16,111 nucleotides of DNA from Gammaproteobacteria bacterium (GCA_027858635.1 JAQICG010000419.1:1-16111); one strand, 5' to 3'. Positions 1 to 7,513 are shown, counted from the stretch's first letter. Notes: a model not told the origin generated them from the letters alone. Program-made: numbers and translations.

Positions 1-1121
1 CGTTCGAAAATTGGTTCACATACACTGCGAATGGCCGATTCAAACTCTTCCACGCGGGTGCCTGCGGGTACCCAGCCGGACTCCACGTGCAGGCGCGCCA
101 CCTTGTTGTAATCGCGGCGGAAGAAAGCCAGAAAATTTTCCGCCAGATAGCGTTTATCCACCTGACTAAGCGAACCCATGATGCCGAAATCGACTGCGAT
201 ATATTGCGGCGACTCCGGGTTCTCGGTATCCACGAAGATATTACCGGGGTGCATGTCGGCATGGAAAAAGTTGTGCGTGAACACCTGCCTGAAAAAGATT
301 TCCACGCCCAGCTCGGCCAGCCTTTTCATGTTGGTGTTCTTGTGCTTCAGCGCTTCAGTGTGGCGTATCGGCGTACCGTAAATGCGCTCCATCACCAGCA
401 CATTTTTGCGTGTGTATTCCCAGTGGATTTCAGGCACGTACAGCTCTTGCGAGTCTGCAAAATTCCGGCGCAACTGGCTGGCATTGGCGGCTTCGCGCAT
501 CAGGTCCAATTCATCGACGATGGTTTTTTCGTATTCCGCCACCACCTCGACCGGACGCAGCCGGCGAACCTCTGAGGAGTAGCGCGCCGCCCATTCGGCG
601 ATGATGTACAGCAGGGAGATATCACGACTGATCACGGGCAGAATATCGGGGCGCAGTATTTTAACCACCACGTCTTCGCCACTTTTCAGGCGCGCCACGT
701 GTACCTGCGCCACCGAAGCCGAAGCCAACGGCGCGACTTCAAACATCTCGAACAGCTCTTCCAGCGACTGGCCAAAAGCTTTCTCCACAATGGCGCGCGC
801 TTTTGCATTGCTGAATGGCGGTACGGCATCCTGCAGCAGCTCCAGTTCATCGGCGATGTCGTCGGCGAGCAGGTCTCTGCGGGTGGACAGCATCTGCCCG
901 AATTTTATAAACACCGGGCCGAGATCTTCCAGTGCGCGCCGGATGCGTGCGCCCCGGGGAGCGCGCTTGGGTCGGAACCAGTTCCAGGGCAGGAAGTAGA
1001 TCAGAAAACGAAACGGGCGCAGCAGGTGCGTGGCGAAAATAATTTCATCCAGCCCGTGCCGCGCCAGTACGTAATTGATGCGCAGCAGTCGAACAAATTG
1101 TTTCGGTCCAATTAATCTCAT
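1..1121 (-). CDS. ubiB: UbiB, ABC1/ADCK-family kinase-like ubiquinone biosynthesis protein (partial, 3' end outside the window)
   Basis: This is the N-terminal 373 residues of UbiB, an atypical protein-kinase-like ATPase that supports ubiquinone (coenzyme Q) biosynthesis at the inner membrane. Visible family motifs are KFGQ (73-76, the signature of the ABC1 family), the Ala-rich nucleotide loop ASASVAQVH (about 133-141), the lysine in VVKILRP (about 154), the catalytic-loop-like HADMHPGN (287-294) and the metal-binding VDFG (310-313). Family members are about 540 residues, so the C-terminal part with its membrane segments lies beyond the left edge. ATG at 1121 begins MRLIGPKQFVRLL, typical of the family. 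The gene follows ubiJ after a 52-nt A-rich spacer. No strong Shine-Dalgarno sequence is visible, so translation may depend on read-through from ubiE-ubiJ. Confidence 0.97.
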   Translation of the reverse strand, partial: MRLIGPKQFVRLLRINYVLARHGLDEIIFATHLLRPFRFLIYFLPWNWFRPKRAPRGARIRRALEDLGPVFIKFGQMLSTRRDLLADDIADELELLQDAVPPFSNAKARAIVEKAFGQSLEELFEMFEVAPLASASVAQVHVARLKSGEDVVVKILRPDILPVISRDISLLYIIAEWAARYSSEVRRLRPVEVVAEYEKTIVDELDLMREAANASQLRRNFADSQELYVPEIHWEYTRKNVLVMERIYGTPIRHTEALKHKNTNMKRLAELGVEIFFRQVFTHNFFHADMHPGNIFVDTENPESPQYIAVDFGIMGSLSQVDKRYLAENFLAFFRRDYNKVARLHVESGWVPAGTRVEEFESAIRSVCEPIFE

Positions 1122-1173
1122 TATTTTTCAGGTCTGAATTCGGGTCGTTGAAGTTGTTTTTTTATTTGTTTTT

Positions 1174-1797
1174 TTACTGTTTTTTGTTACCGGTTTTCAG
1201 CGCATCGAATCGCGCCTGCGCCCGATCGAGCCGGGTTCGCAGCGCATCGACCTCTTCGTAAAACATTTCCAGCTCGGGTTTGCTGACGACATCCCTGCTC
1301 TCTTCCTGAAGATATTCAGAGACATCCGAGGCCACATCAGAACCCGCCTGCTGCCCCCAGTTTATTATTTTTTTGGCCAGGCTGAACAGGTGGTGCGCCG
1401 GTGCATCACCGATAACCCGGGCGAGGTATTCCTCCCAGTCCACATCCATCTCGGCGAGTATTTTCTTGAAGCGGCGGCCCAGGCGTACATCGCCTTCGAT
1501 CTCAACTTCGCCTTTGAGCATGAGCGGGGCGACATCCCGGCTCAGGCTCATTTTCAGCAGGGCGAGCGGCGAGCCTTTCAGCGTGGTGTCGGCCGTGCCC
1601 TGATATTGCTCGGCCACATTCATGCCCGCCTGATGCGGAAAAAAATACAGGGTCTGGTTCACCCCAGTGATCTGCACCGCGATGACCCGGCCTTCCAGCG
1701 CGGCCAGCTTTTCCTGCACTTCGGGATCCAGTGAAAGATACCGATTGATCGCAGCGTCGAGCCAGGCGATGGCGGTTTCGTTCACTGAGCCCTGCAT
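1174..1797 (-). CDS. ubiJ: UbiJ, SCP2-domain ubiquinone biosynthesis accessory factor
   Basis: This 207-residue protein sits between ubiE and ubiB, the standard position of UbiJ (formerly YigP). UbiJ is a lipid-binding SCP2-like accessory factor which, with UbiK, organises the soluble Ubi complex that hydroxylates and methylates the ubiquinone ring. The SCP2-like domain occupies roughly residues 15-120. The C-terminal part (about 165-205) is charged and helical, with EVDALRTRLDRAQARFDAL a likely coiled coil, as expected for UbiK interaction. Its ATG follows the ubiE stop TAA directly, with no spacer, so the two genes are probably translationally coupled. Length matches the family (about 200 residues). 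Identification rests on context plus sequence pattern, since the family is poorly conserved. Confidence 0.9.
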   Translation of the reverse strand: MQGSVNETAIAWLDAAINRYLSLDPEVQEKLAALEGRVIAVQITGVNQTLYFFPHQAGMNVAEQYQGTADTTLKGSPLALLKMSLSRDVAPLMLKGEVEIEGDVRLGRRFKKILAEMDVDWEEYLARVIGDAPAHHLFSLAKKIINWGQQAGSDVASDVSEYLQEESRDVVSKPELEMFYEEVDALRTRLDRAQARFDALKTGNKKQ

Positions 1798-2544
1798 TTA
1801 AAGCTTAAAGCCTTTGTGCAGAGCAACGATGCCGCCGCTCATGTTGGTATAGGTGCAGCGCTCGAAACCGGCGTTGACCATCATCTCTTTCAGCGTGGCC
1901 TGATCGGGGTGCATGCGGATGGACTCGGCCAGGTAACGGTAACTCTCTTCATCGTTGGCGATCAGCTTGCCCATCATGGGCAGTACCTTGAAGGAATAGA
2001 TGTCATAAACTTTATCCAGCCCCGGCAGCACTGGTTTAGAAAATTCCAGCACCAGTAGACGGCCACCCGGTTTCAGCACCCGGTACATCTCTTTCAGCGC
2101 TTTGTCTTTGTCGGTGACATTGCGCAGGCCAAAGGCGATGGTGACACAGTCAAAGCTGTTGTCTTCGAAGGGCAATTCTTCGGCATTGGCTTCGACAAAT
2201 TTGACGTTACCGACCACGCCTTTGTCGATCAGCCGTTGCCGCCCCTGCTCCAACATCGCCGGGTTGATATCGGAAATAATGACCTCGCCCGTGGCCCCGA
2301 CCTGCTCTGCCATATATAAGGTGAGGTCGCCGGTGCCACCGGCCACATCCAACGCGCGCTGGCCCTTTTTCAGGCCGGTGTGCATCATGGCAATTTTCTT
2401 CCAGATGCGGTGCACGCCCATAGACATCACATCGTTCATGACGTCGTACTTACCTGCCACCGAACTAAACACGTCGGCTACCAGCGCGGCTTTTTTGTCC
2501 GCCTCTACCTGCTTGAAACCAAAATGGGTTTTCTTTCCGCTCAT
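1798..2544 (-). CDS. ubiE: UbiE, demethylmenaquinone/2-methoxy-6-polyprenyl-benzoquinol C-methyltransferase
   Basis: A class I SAM-dependent methyltransferase that performs the C-methylation step of ubiquinone synthesis, and of menaquinone synthesis where present. The protein has 248 residues (E. coli UbiE has 251). Family marks are THFGFKQV near the N terminus, VFSSVAGKYDVMNDVMSMG (26-44), the SAM-binding loop LDVAGGTGDLT (65-75), the acidic SDINPAML (91-98) and AFGLRNV (137-143). I chose the ATG at 2544 because it begins MSGKKTHFGF, the expected N terminus, and has an AGGA Shine-Dalgarno sequence 6-9 nt upstream. The frame stays open to 2622, but that would add 26 residues unlike the family and overlap the DUF971 gene. 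It is the first of the ubiE-ubiJ-ubiB trio. Confidence 0.97.
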   Translation of the reverse strand: MSGKKTHFGFKQVEADKKAALVADVFSSVAGKYDVMNDVMSMGVHRIWKKIAMMHTGLKKGQRALDVAGGTGDLTLYMAEQVGATGEVIISDINPAMLEQGRQRLIDKGVVGNVKFVEANAEELPFEDNSFDCVTIAFGLRNVTDKDKALKEMYRVLKPGGRLLVLEFSKPVLPGLDKVYDIYSFKVLPMMGKLIANDEESYRYLAESIRMHPDQATLKEMMVNAGFERCTYTNMSGGIVALHKGFKL

Positions 2545-2567
2545 GTTATTTCCTGACTTGTTTGCGC

Positions 2568-2921
2568 TTAAGTCCTGCGTTCGTGCCCGGCTTCGCTCAG
2601 GCGATCTAAATAATCCTGCCACTTTTCTTCGTACTTTGAGCCCAGCTCATAGAGATAGTCCCAGGTATACAGGCCGGTATCGTGCTCATCGTCAAACACC
2701 AGCTTAATGGCATAGTTGCCCTGCGGCTCGATGCCGGTAATGTTGACCTCTTCCTTGTTGAGTTGTAGCACTTCCTGCCCCGGGCCGTGGCCAGTGACGG
2801 CCGCAGAGGGCGAATAGACTCTGAGGTATTCGCAGGGCAATTCAAAATGGACGCCGTCGTCATAAGCCAGTTCAAGTATCCGGCTATTTTGATGCAGTTT
2901 GATATCAGTTGGTTTTACCAT
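2568..2921 (-). CDS. DUF971 family protein (gamma-butyrobetaine hydroxylase-like N-terminal domain)
   Basis: A small 117-residue protein that is almost entirely a DUF971 domain, the fold also found at the N terminus of gamma-butyrobetaine hydroxylase and at the C terminus of some Mrp/HCF101-type Fe-S carrier proteins. Diagnostic stretches are P-T-D-I-K-L-H near the N terminus, LPCEYLRVYSPSA, GNYAIKLVFDDEHDTGLYTW and YLYELG. Stand-alone copies directly downstream of hslU are common in Gammaproteobacteria such as Pseudomonas. Its biochemical role is not established; a link to Fe-S metabolism is suggested only by the fusion partners. It starts 23 nt after the hslU stop and ends 23 nt before the chosen ubiE start, so it lies inside the same transcription unit. 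Confidence 0.9.
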   Translation of the reverse strand: MVKPTDIKLHQNSRILELAYDDGVHFELPCEYLRVYSPSAAVTGHGPGQEVLQLNKEEVNITGIEPQGNYAIKLVFDDEHDTGLYTWDYLYELGSKYEEKWQDYLDRLSEAGHERRT

Positions 2922-2944
2922 AATCTTTTCTCTTAAGGTGTGCT

Positions 2945-4273
2945 TTATAAAATGTAGCGGCTCAGGTCTTCATCTTTAACCAGTTCGCCCAGGCTATTCT
3001 CAACATAGGTCGCGTCAATGGTGATTTTTGAGCCGGACTTGTCGGGGGCGTCGTAGGATATTTCATCCAGCAATCTTTCCATCACGGTGTGCAGCCGACG
3101 TGCACCGATATTTTCGGCGCTTTCATTCACGCTGAAGGCGATTTCCGCAAGCCGTCTGACACCATCGGCGGCGAATTCCAGCTCCACCCCTTCGGTCTGC
3201 ATCAGCGCCTTGTATTGCAGGGTTAATGACGCATCCGGCTCGGTCAGTATGCGCTGGAAATCCTCGGCGTTAAGGGCGTCCAGTTCGACCCGGATGGGCA
3301 GGCGCCCCTGCAATTCAGGAATCAGGTCAGAGGGCTTGGTGAGGTGAAAAGAGCCCGAAGCGATGAACAGAATATGGTCGGTTTTGACCATGCCGTATTT
3401 TGTGCTCACCGTGCAGCCCTCCACCAGCGGCAATAGATCGCGCTGCACGCCTTCGCGTGAAACATCACCACCGCTGCCGGAATCGGCGCGCTTGGTCACT
3501 TTGTCAATCTCGTCGATAAAGACGATACCGTTCTGCTCTGCATTTTCGACCGCACGAGCCTTGATGTCCTCCTCCTTGAGCAGCTTGCCTGCCTCCTCTT
3601 CCAGCAGTATCTTGTGCGCCTGATCGACACGCATCTTGCTGGTTTTTTGGCGCTCTTTTGCCATGTTCTGAAACATGCCCTGCAGCTGGCTGGTCATCTC
3701 CTCCATGCCCGGCGGCGCCATAATCTCCATGCCCATGGGCGTAGCCGCTACCTCAATTTCTATCTCTTTATCGTCCAGCTCGCCGTTACGCAGTTTCTCT
3801 CTGAATTTCTTCCGGGTGCCTGACTCCTGCACCTCCGGCTCGCCAAACTCATTGCGCGCCGAGGGCAGCAGGGCGTCGAGTATGCGCTCTTCGGCGGCCG
3901 CTTCCGCCAGATGCTTGACCTTTTCGATCTCCTGCTCGCGCGCTGTTTTCACCGACATTTCCACCAGATCGCGGATAATGGAATCAACTTCGCGGCCAAC
4001 ATAACCCACTTCGGTGAATTTAGTCGCCTCCACCTTAACAAAGGGGGCGTTAGCGAGGTGCGCCAGACGACGCGCACTTTCGGTTTTGCCGACCCCGGTG
4101 GGGCCAATCATCAGGATGTTCTTGGGGGTGATTTCATTGCGCAGTTCTTCCCTAATCTGCATCCGTCGCCAGCGGTTGCGTAGCGCGATGGCGACGGCAC
4201 GCTTGGCATTGTGCTGACCGATAATGTATTTATCCAGCTCTTGTGCAATTTCGCGGGGAGTCATTTCAGACAT
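2945..4273 (-). CDS. hslU: HslU (ClpY), ATPase subunit of the HslUV protease
   Basis: The AAA+ unfoldase that forms hexamers and feeds unfolded substrates into HslV. It has 442 residues (E. coli 443). It begins MSEMTPREIAQELDKYIIGQ. Visible features are the Walker A loop GPTGVGKTE (57-65), the substrate-gripping pore loop GYVG (90-93), the variable I domain between about 110 and 240, the Walker B segment IVFIDEIDK (250-258), the sensor/arginine region around GRLPIRVEL (323-331) and a C-terminal LSRYIL tail that inserts into HslV to activate it. ATG at 4273 has an AGGT-type Shine-Dalgarno sequence. It lies 64 nt downstream of hslV; that gap contains an 8-bp hairpin. Confidence 0.98.
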   Translation of the reverse strand: MSEMTPREIAQELDKYIIGQHNAKRAVAIALRNRWRRMQIREELRNEITPKNILMIGPTGVGKTESARRLAHLANAPFVKVEATKFTEVGYVGREVDSIIRDLVEMSVKTAREQEIEKVKHLAEAAAEERILDALLPSARNEFGEPEVQESGTRKKFREKLRNGELDDKEIEIEVAATPMGMEIMAPPGMEEMTSQLQGMFQNMAKERQKTSKMRVDQAHKILLEEEAGKLLKEEDIKARAVENAEQNGIVFIDEIDKVTKRADSGSGGDVSREGVQRDLLPLVEGCTVSTKYGMVKTDHILFIASGSFHLTKPSDLIPELQGRLPIRVELDALNAEDFQRILTEPDASLTLQYKALMQTEGVELEFAADGVRRLAEIAFSVNESAENIGARRLHTVMERLLDEISYDAPDKSGSKITIDATYVENSLGELVKDEDLSRYIL

Positions 4274-4299
4274 ATTCTTAACCTGTTAATTAGTTCGTG

Positions 4300-4321
4300 C
4301 TCACAGCTTTGTTGCTGTGAG
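4300..4321 (-). other. Intercistronic hairpin between hslV and hslU
   Basis: A perfect 8-bp inverted repeat, CTCACAGC (4300-4307) and GCTGTGAG (4314-4321), encloses a 6-nt loop in the 64-nt gap between hslV and hslU. No T tract follows on the transcribed strand, so it does not look like a terminator. An RNA hairpin that affects message stability or the ratio of the two subunits is a reasonable guess. Confidence 0.5.
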
Positions 4322-4337
4322 GGCGTCTCTCTTCACT

Positions 4338-4871
4338 TTACAGCTCTTCGAGAGTCCGGTTTTGATTGGTATAGATGCAGATGTCGCCGGCGATGGCCAG
4401 ACTTTTTTCTACAATATCACGGGCCGGCATCTCGGTGTTATCGAACAGGGCGCGTGCTGCCGACTGGGCATTTGGCCGGCCCGAGCCGATGGCAATGAGA
4501 TCGTCCGGGGTATCCACCACGTCACCGGTGCCCGATACCAGCAGCGAGGTTTCCTTATCCGCCACAATTAGCATGGCTTCCAGTTTTCGCAACATGCGAT
4601 CAGTGCGCCAGTCTTTGGCAAGTTCGACAGCGGCTCGTTTCAGCTGTCCGCTATGGCGCTCCAGCATGCCTTCAAATCTTTCCAGCAGGGTGAACGCATC
4701 GGCGGTGGCGCCAGCGAAGCCCACGATGACCTTGTCGTGATAAATTTTACGGACTTTAGTGGCATTGCCTTTCATGACGGTGTTGCCCAGCGTGACCTGA
4801 CCATCACCGCCGATGACTACATTGCCGCCACGTCGCACTGTCACTATGGTTGTACCATGAAATGTTTCCAC
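4338..4871 (-). CDS. hslV: HslV (ClpQ), proteasome-like peptidase subunit of HslUV
   Basis: The N-terminal-nucleophile threonine peptidase of HslUV, 177 residues. I chose the GTG at 4871, giving (V/M)ETFHG-TTIVTVRR, because other HslV proteins start with the same kind of short propeptide before the catalytic Thr (here Thr7 of the precursor). A GGGAGAG Shine-Dalgarno sequence lies 5 nt upstream. The frame stays open to 5087, but that extension overlaps xerC and has no HslV character. Conserved parts include GGDGQVTLGNTVMKGN, GFAGATADAFTL, KDWRTDRMLRKLEAM and the C-terminal GDICIYTN. One oddity: the normally invariant GSGGPYA motif reads GSGRPNA (129-135), with Arg for Gly and Asn for Tyr near the active site. 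Confidence 0.96.
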   Translation of the reverse strand: METFHGTTIVTVRRGGNVVIGGDGQVTLGNTVMKGNATKVRKIYHDKVIVGFAGATADAFTLLERFEGMLERHSGQLKRAAVELAKDWRTDRMLRKLEAMLIVADKETSLLVSGTGDVVDTPDDLIAIGSGRPNAQSAARALFDNTEMPARDIVEKSLAIAGDICIYTNQNRTLEEL

Positions 4872-4895
4872 GCCTTCTCTCCCGATAATCTTAAA

Positions 4896-4924
4896 GACCG
4901 GCAATTTTACACGAAACGCCGGTC
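4896..4924 (-). other. Inverted repeat in the hslV leader
   Basis: GACCGGC and GCCGGTC form a 7-bp stem around a 15-nt loop in the 61-nt gap between the xerC stop and the hslV start. On the transcribed strand it is followed only by CTTTAAGATTAT, a poor U tract, so it is at best a weak attenuator. A stem-loop in the hslV 5' leader recalls the stabilising leader hairpin of enterobacterial hslVU mRNA. I see no clear heat-shock (sigma-32) promoter in this gap. Confidence 0.4.
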
Positions 4925-4932
4925 GTAAAGAC

Positions 4933-5850
4933 CTACTTACGCGATCTCGGATGAGCTTTGTCGTAAACCCCGGCCAAATGCTGGAAATCCAGGTGGGTGT
5001 AGATTTGGGTGGTGGTGAGGTTGGCGTGGCCCAGCAGCTCCTGCACTGCGCGCAGGTCGCCGGATGATTCCAGAATGTGCGAGGCAAAGGAGTGCCTCAG
5101 CATGTGGGGGTAGGCATTGCCGTTGAGGCCCTGTTTCAACGCTCGGTTTTTAAGCCGCTGCTGCACGTTGCGGTTGCCGATGCGCCGGCCGTTTTTGCTC
5201 AGAAACAGTGCAGGCTGCTCCTGCTTGAGTAACTGTGTCCGCGCTGTCATCCAGGTGTTCAGGGCTTCCAGTGCTTTTTTGCCGAAGGGGACACGCCGCT
5301 GTTTGTTGCCCTTGCCCAACACGGTCAGCACCTGCTGCTGCCAGTCGATATCCGCCAGATTCAGCCCGGTCAGCTCGGACAGGCGCAGACCGCAGCCATA
5401 CAACAATTCCATCATGGCGTGGTCGCGGTGCGACAGCGGGTCATCATCGGGCTGAGCCAGCAGGCGGTTGAGCTGATCGACCCCAAGCGTTTCGGGCAGG
5501 CGTTTGGGCGATTTGGGCGCGGGTACGCCTACCGCCGGGTTGTTTTTCAACCCATAATGGCGGCGCAGATAGTTAAACAGGGTTCGAACCGCGGACAGCC
5601 GTCGCTGCAAACTTCGACCGGAGAGCCCCTTGCGATGCTGGCTGGCGACAAACTGCCGGATCAATGCTTCGTCAATCTCTGCCCAATCGGTCAGATACTG
5701 CTGGGCGCAATAAACGGTGAAGGCCTTGATATCGTGCTGATAGGCCGAGAGGGTATGGCTGGAATACTTGCGTTCAGATTCAAGATAGATGAAGAACCGC
5801 TCTAACGGCAGCTCCCATTCTGATGGCGCCGTGTTCTCTGCCAGGGGCAT
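4933..5850 (-). CDS. xerC: XerC, site-specific tyrosine recombinase
   Basis: This recombinase acts with XerD at dif to resolve chromosome dimers at the division septum. It has 305 residues, normal for the family. The N-terminal SAM-like core-binding domain spans about residues 10-100; the catalytic domain spans about 115-295. The full active-site set is present: Arg156 (GCGLRLSEL), Lys180 (LGKGNKQR), His249 and Arg252 (PHMLRHSFA), His275 (LGHANL) and the nucleophile Tyr284 (TQIYTHLD). The ATG is 3 nt after the DUF484 stop, and dapF-DUF484-xerC is the classic order. XerC rather than XerD is assigned from this context. In E. coli a HAD hydrolase gene follows xerC; here hslVU does. Confidence 0.97.
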   Translation of the reverse strand: MPLAENTAPSEWELPLERFFIYLESERKYSSHTLSAYQHDIKAFTVYCAQQYLTDWAEIDEALIRQFVASQHRKGLSGRSLQRRLSAVRTLFNYLRRHYGLKNNPAVGVPAPKSPKRLPETLGVDQLNRLLAQPDDDPLSHRDHAMMELLYGCGLRLSELTGLNLADIDWQQQVLTVLGKGNKQRRVPFGKKALEALNTWMTARTQLLKQEQPALFLSKNGRRIGNRNVQQRLKNRALKQGLNGNAYPHMLRHSFASHILESSGDLRAVQELLGHANLTTTQIYTHLDFQHLAGVYDKAHPRSRK

Positions 5851-5853
5851 GAC

Positions 5854-6573
5854 TTATTTTTCCAGATGCACAGCCAGTGCGGCGCTCACCAGCTCACCCA
5901 TCTGACTAAGAAATTCGGTGCCCATCGAGGTCTGGAAACGGGCGATTTCACTGCTGCCCAGGCCCAGCAACCCCAATTCGGCGCCGGCCACCAGCGGAAT
6001 GACGGCCGCCGAGGCCACCTGCTCGGCGTTGTCGCCAAACAGAAAGGCGTTCTGCTCGAGGGAGCAGCGCCCGCATACCGGATTTTTCTGCTTGAGCATG
6101 ATGGAGAAGTTGCTTAGTGCCGGGGAGCTGGCGGGCACGAACAGGCCGGGGTGTTTTTCGATCAGTTCGCTGTCATCCGAAAACAGCCTGATGTCGGCGA
6201 ACTCAGCCTTGAGCTCGTTTTTCAGCTCATCCAGCAGGACACTGATGACATCGACCAGATCGTGCGAACCGAGCAGGTTGATAGCGATGCGATGCCGGCT
6301 CTCTGCCAGATGCTCGTTGTTTCTGGCTATCTCCATCAGCTCACGCAGGTGGGTCTCACTGGCTTTCAGATTACCGCGCAAAACGCTGACCTGACGCTCG
6401 ATAAGCGAGGTGGCGCCGGAGGTCGGATGCGGTACTTCCAACTCGGCCAGCAGTTCGGGGTGTCTTTGCAAAACATCCCGATTGCTCTTGAGCAGGCTGA
6501 TTAACTGCTGCTCTTCGTTTGCTTTTTCTTCTTCCAGTGTCGTCGCTGAAGACGCTTCTTTTTGTGTTATCAA
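5854..6573 (-). CDS. DUF484 family protein (GAF-like), between dapF and xerC
   Basis: A DUF484 protein of about 239 residues, with a GAF-like fold and no established biochemical function; E. coli YigA is the equivalent. Visible signs are an N-terminal helix with HPELLAELEVPH (a family mark), LIERQVSVLRGNL followed by a long helix likely to form a coiled coil, and a C-terminal GAF-like half containing AAVIPLVAGAELGLLGLGSS. The best start is TTG at 6573, which overlaps the dapF stop as TTGA. No ATG occurs in frame after it until well inside the conserved region, and the upstream ATG at 6645 would read 76 nt into dapF. A CxxC-like pair (VCGRC) is present. The start is uncertain; the identity is fairly sure. 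Confidence 0.88.
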   Translation of the reverse strand: MITQKEASSATTLEEEKANEEQQLISLLKSNRDVLQRHPELLAELEVPHPTSGATSLIERQVSVLRGNLKASETHLRELMEIARNNEHLAESRHRIAINLLGSHDLVDVISVLLDELKNELKAEFADIRLFSDDSELIEKHPGLFVPASSPALSNFSIMLKQKNPVCGRCSLEQNAFLFGDNAEQVASAAVIPLVAGAELGLLGLGSSEIARFQTSMGTEFLSQMGELVSAALAVHLEK

Positions 6574-7400
6574 AGTTCTATCTGCCCTATATATACAGTT
6601 TCCGCCGGTCCCGTCATCATCAGATGACTGCCGGGCCCCGGCCAATAAATAGTTAAATCACCCCCGCGCAGCTCCACCTGGACGCGCGTATCGAGCAGGT
6701 GATTTCTGATCCCCACCGCCACCGCTGCGCAGGCGCCGGTTCCGCAGGCCAGAGTTTCACCCGCGCCCCGTTCGTAAACGCGCACCCGGATGTTGCGCCG
6801 ATCTTCAATCTCCATAAAGCCCACATTAACCCGCTGAGGGAAACGCGAGTGACTCTCGATGGCGGGGCCCAGCGTTTTTACCGGAGCCTCGCGCAGCGAA
6901 TCCACCAGCAGCACTGCGTGTGGATTGCCGATAGATACAGCACCTATAGCATATTTCTCGCCATTAACCACCAGATCATGGTAATCCGACGCGCCTTTGG
7001 CCTCGAAGGGCAGGCTTGCGGGGTTGAAATCCGGATCGCCCATGTCCACGGTGACACGGTCATCCTCTTCCAGTTGCAGGGTAATCAGACCCGATTTGGT
7101 CTCCACCGGAATAACCGTGCTCTCGGTCATGCCGGCATCGACCACGAAACGGGCAAAGCAGCGGGCGCCGTTGCCACACTGCTCAACTTCACCGCCATCG
7201 GCATTAAAAATGCGATAGCGGAATTCAGCATCCGTCCGGCTGCTGTTTTCGACCAGCAGCAGCTGATCGCAACCCACGCCATAATGGCGATGTGCAATAT
7301 GGCGGATCTGCTCACGGCTCAAGGCAACTTTCTGGTTAATCGCGTCAATAACGACAAAGTCGTTTCCGATGCCCTGCATTTTGGTGAAGTTTATCAACAT
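6570..7400 (-). CDS. dapF: DapF, diaminopimelate epimerase
   Basis: Converts LL-diaminopimelate to meso-diaminopimelate, the precursor of lysine and a peptidoglycan cross-linking residue, by a two-base mechanism with a pair of cysteines. The 276-residue protein shows both: Cys75 in EQCGNGARC and Cys219 in LACGTGACAA. The N terminus MLINFTKMQGIGNDFVVIDA is typical. Its stop overlaps the TTG start of the DUF484 gene. Upstream lies a strong leftward terminator ending only about 40-50 nt before the ATG, so dapF must have its own promoter in that gap; a weak candidate is listed separately. Its usual partner lysA lies 1.7 kb away beyond an inserted islet. Confidence 0.98.
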   Translation of the reverse strand: MLINFTKMQGIGNDFVVIDAINQKVALSREQIRHIAHRHYGVGCDQLLLVENSSRTDAEFRYRIFNADGGEVEQCGNGARCFARFVVDAGMTESTVIPVETKSGLITLQLEEDDRVTVDMGDPDFNPASLPFEAKGASDYHDLVVNGEKYAIGAVSIGNPHAVLLVDSLREAPVKTLGPAIESHSRFPQRVNVGFMEIEDRRNIRVRVYERGAGETLACGTGACAAVAVGIRNHLLDTRVQVELRGGDLTIYWPGPGSHLMMTGPAETVYIGQIEL

Positions 7401-7406
7401 GCGTCT

Positions 7407-7435
7407 AGCATAACCATGCGCTGCATTTTGCGCCA
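7407..7435 (-). promoter_or_regulatory. Candidate dapF promoter
   Basis: On the minus strand TATGCT (7412-7407) could be a -10 element, with TGGCGC (7435-7430) 17 nt upstream as a very weak -35. Transcription would then begin at or within a few bases of the dapF ATG, giving an almost leaderless message. The reason to look here is that a terminator closes the upstream unit just before it. The match to consensus is poor. Confidence 0.22.
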
Positions 7436-7440
7436 GCCAT

Positions 7441-7476
7441 AAAACAAAAAAGGCCGCTCTGAAACAAAGCGGCCTT
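7441..7476 (-). terminator. Rho-independent terminator after the rhodanese gene
   Basis: AAGGCCGCT (7450-7458) and AGCGGCCTT (7468-7476) form a perfect 9-bp GC-rich stem with a 9-nt loop. On the minus strand the stem is followed by seven T residues, a G and four more T residues (down to 7441). On the plus strand it is followed by TTTTATT, so weak bidirectional action is possible. It ends the rhodanese transcript and isolates dapF. Confidence 0.88.
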
Positions 7477-7483
7477 TTATTCA

Positions 7484-7512
7484 GTCACGTCCGGCGCTGC
7501 CGGAGCGGTGAC
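7484..7512 (-). other. Second 3'-UTR hairpin after the rhodanese stop codon
   Basis: A nested inverted repeat, GTCAC (7484-7488) with GTGAC (7508-7512) and CCGGC (7491-7495) with GCCGG (7499-7503) around a GCT loop, begins one base after the rhodanese stop codon. It precedes the true terminator and lacks its own T run. It probably protects the 3' end of the message or strengthens termination. Confidence 0.5.
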
Positions 7513-7513
7513 T

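Noticed and set aside
178..1115. Several plus-strand open frames opposite ubiB, and likewise opposite hslU, xerC and argH
   Set aside because: They are reverse-strand shadows of strongly conserved genes, with no ribosome sites or recognisable products.
2545..2622. Longer ubiE start at 2622 adding 26 residues
   Set aside because: The extension overlaps the DUF971 gene and does not look like UbiE. ATG 2544 has a good Shine-Dalgarno sequence and gives the family N terminus.
4872..5087. Longer hslV start at 5087
   Set aside because: It would overlap xerC by about 155 nt and place 72 foreign residues before the propeptide, which is incompatible with an N-terminal threonine peptidase.
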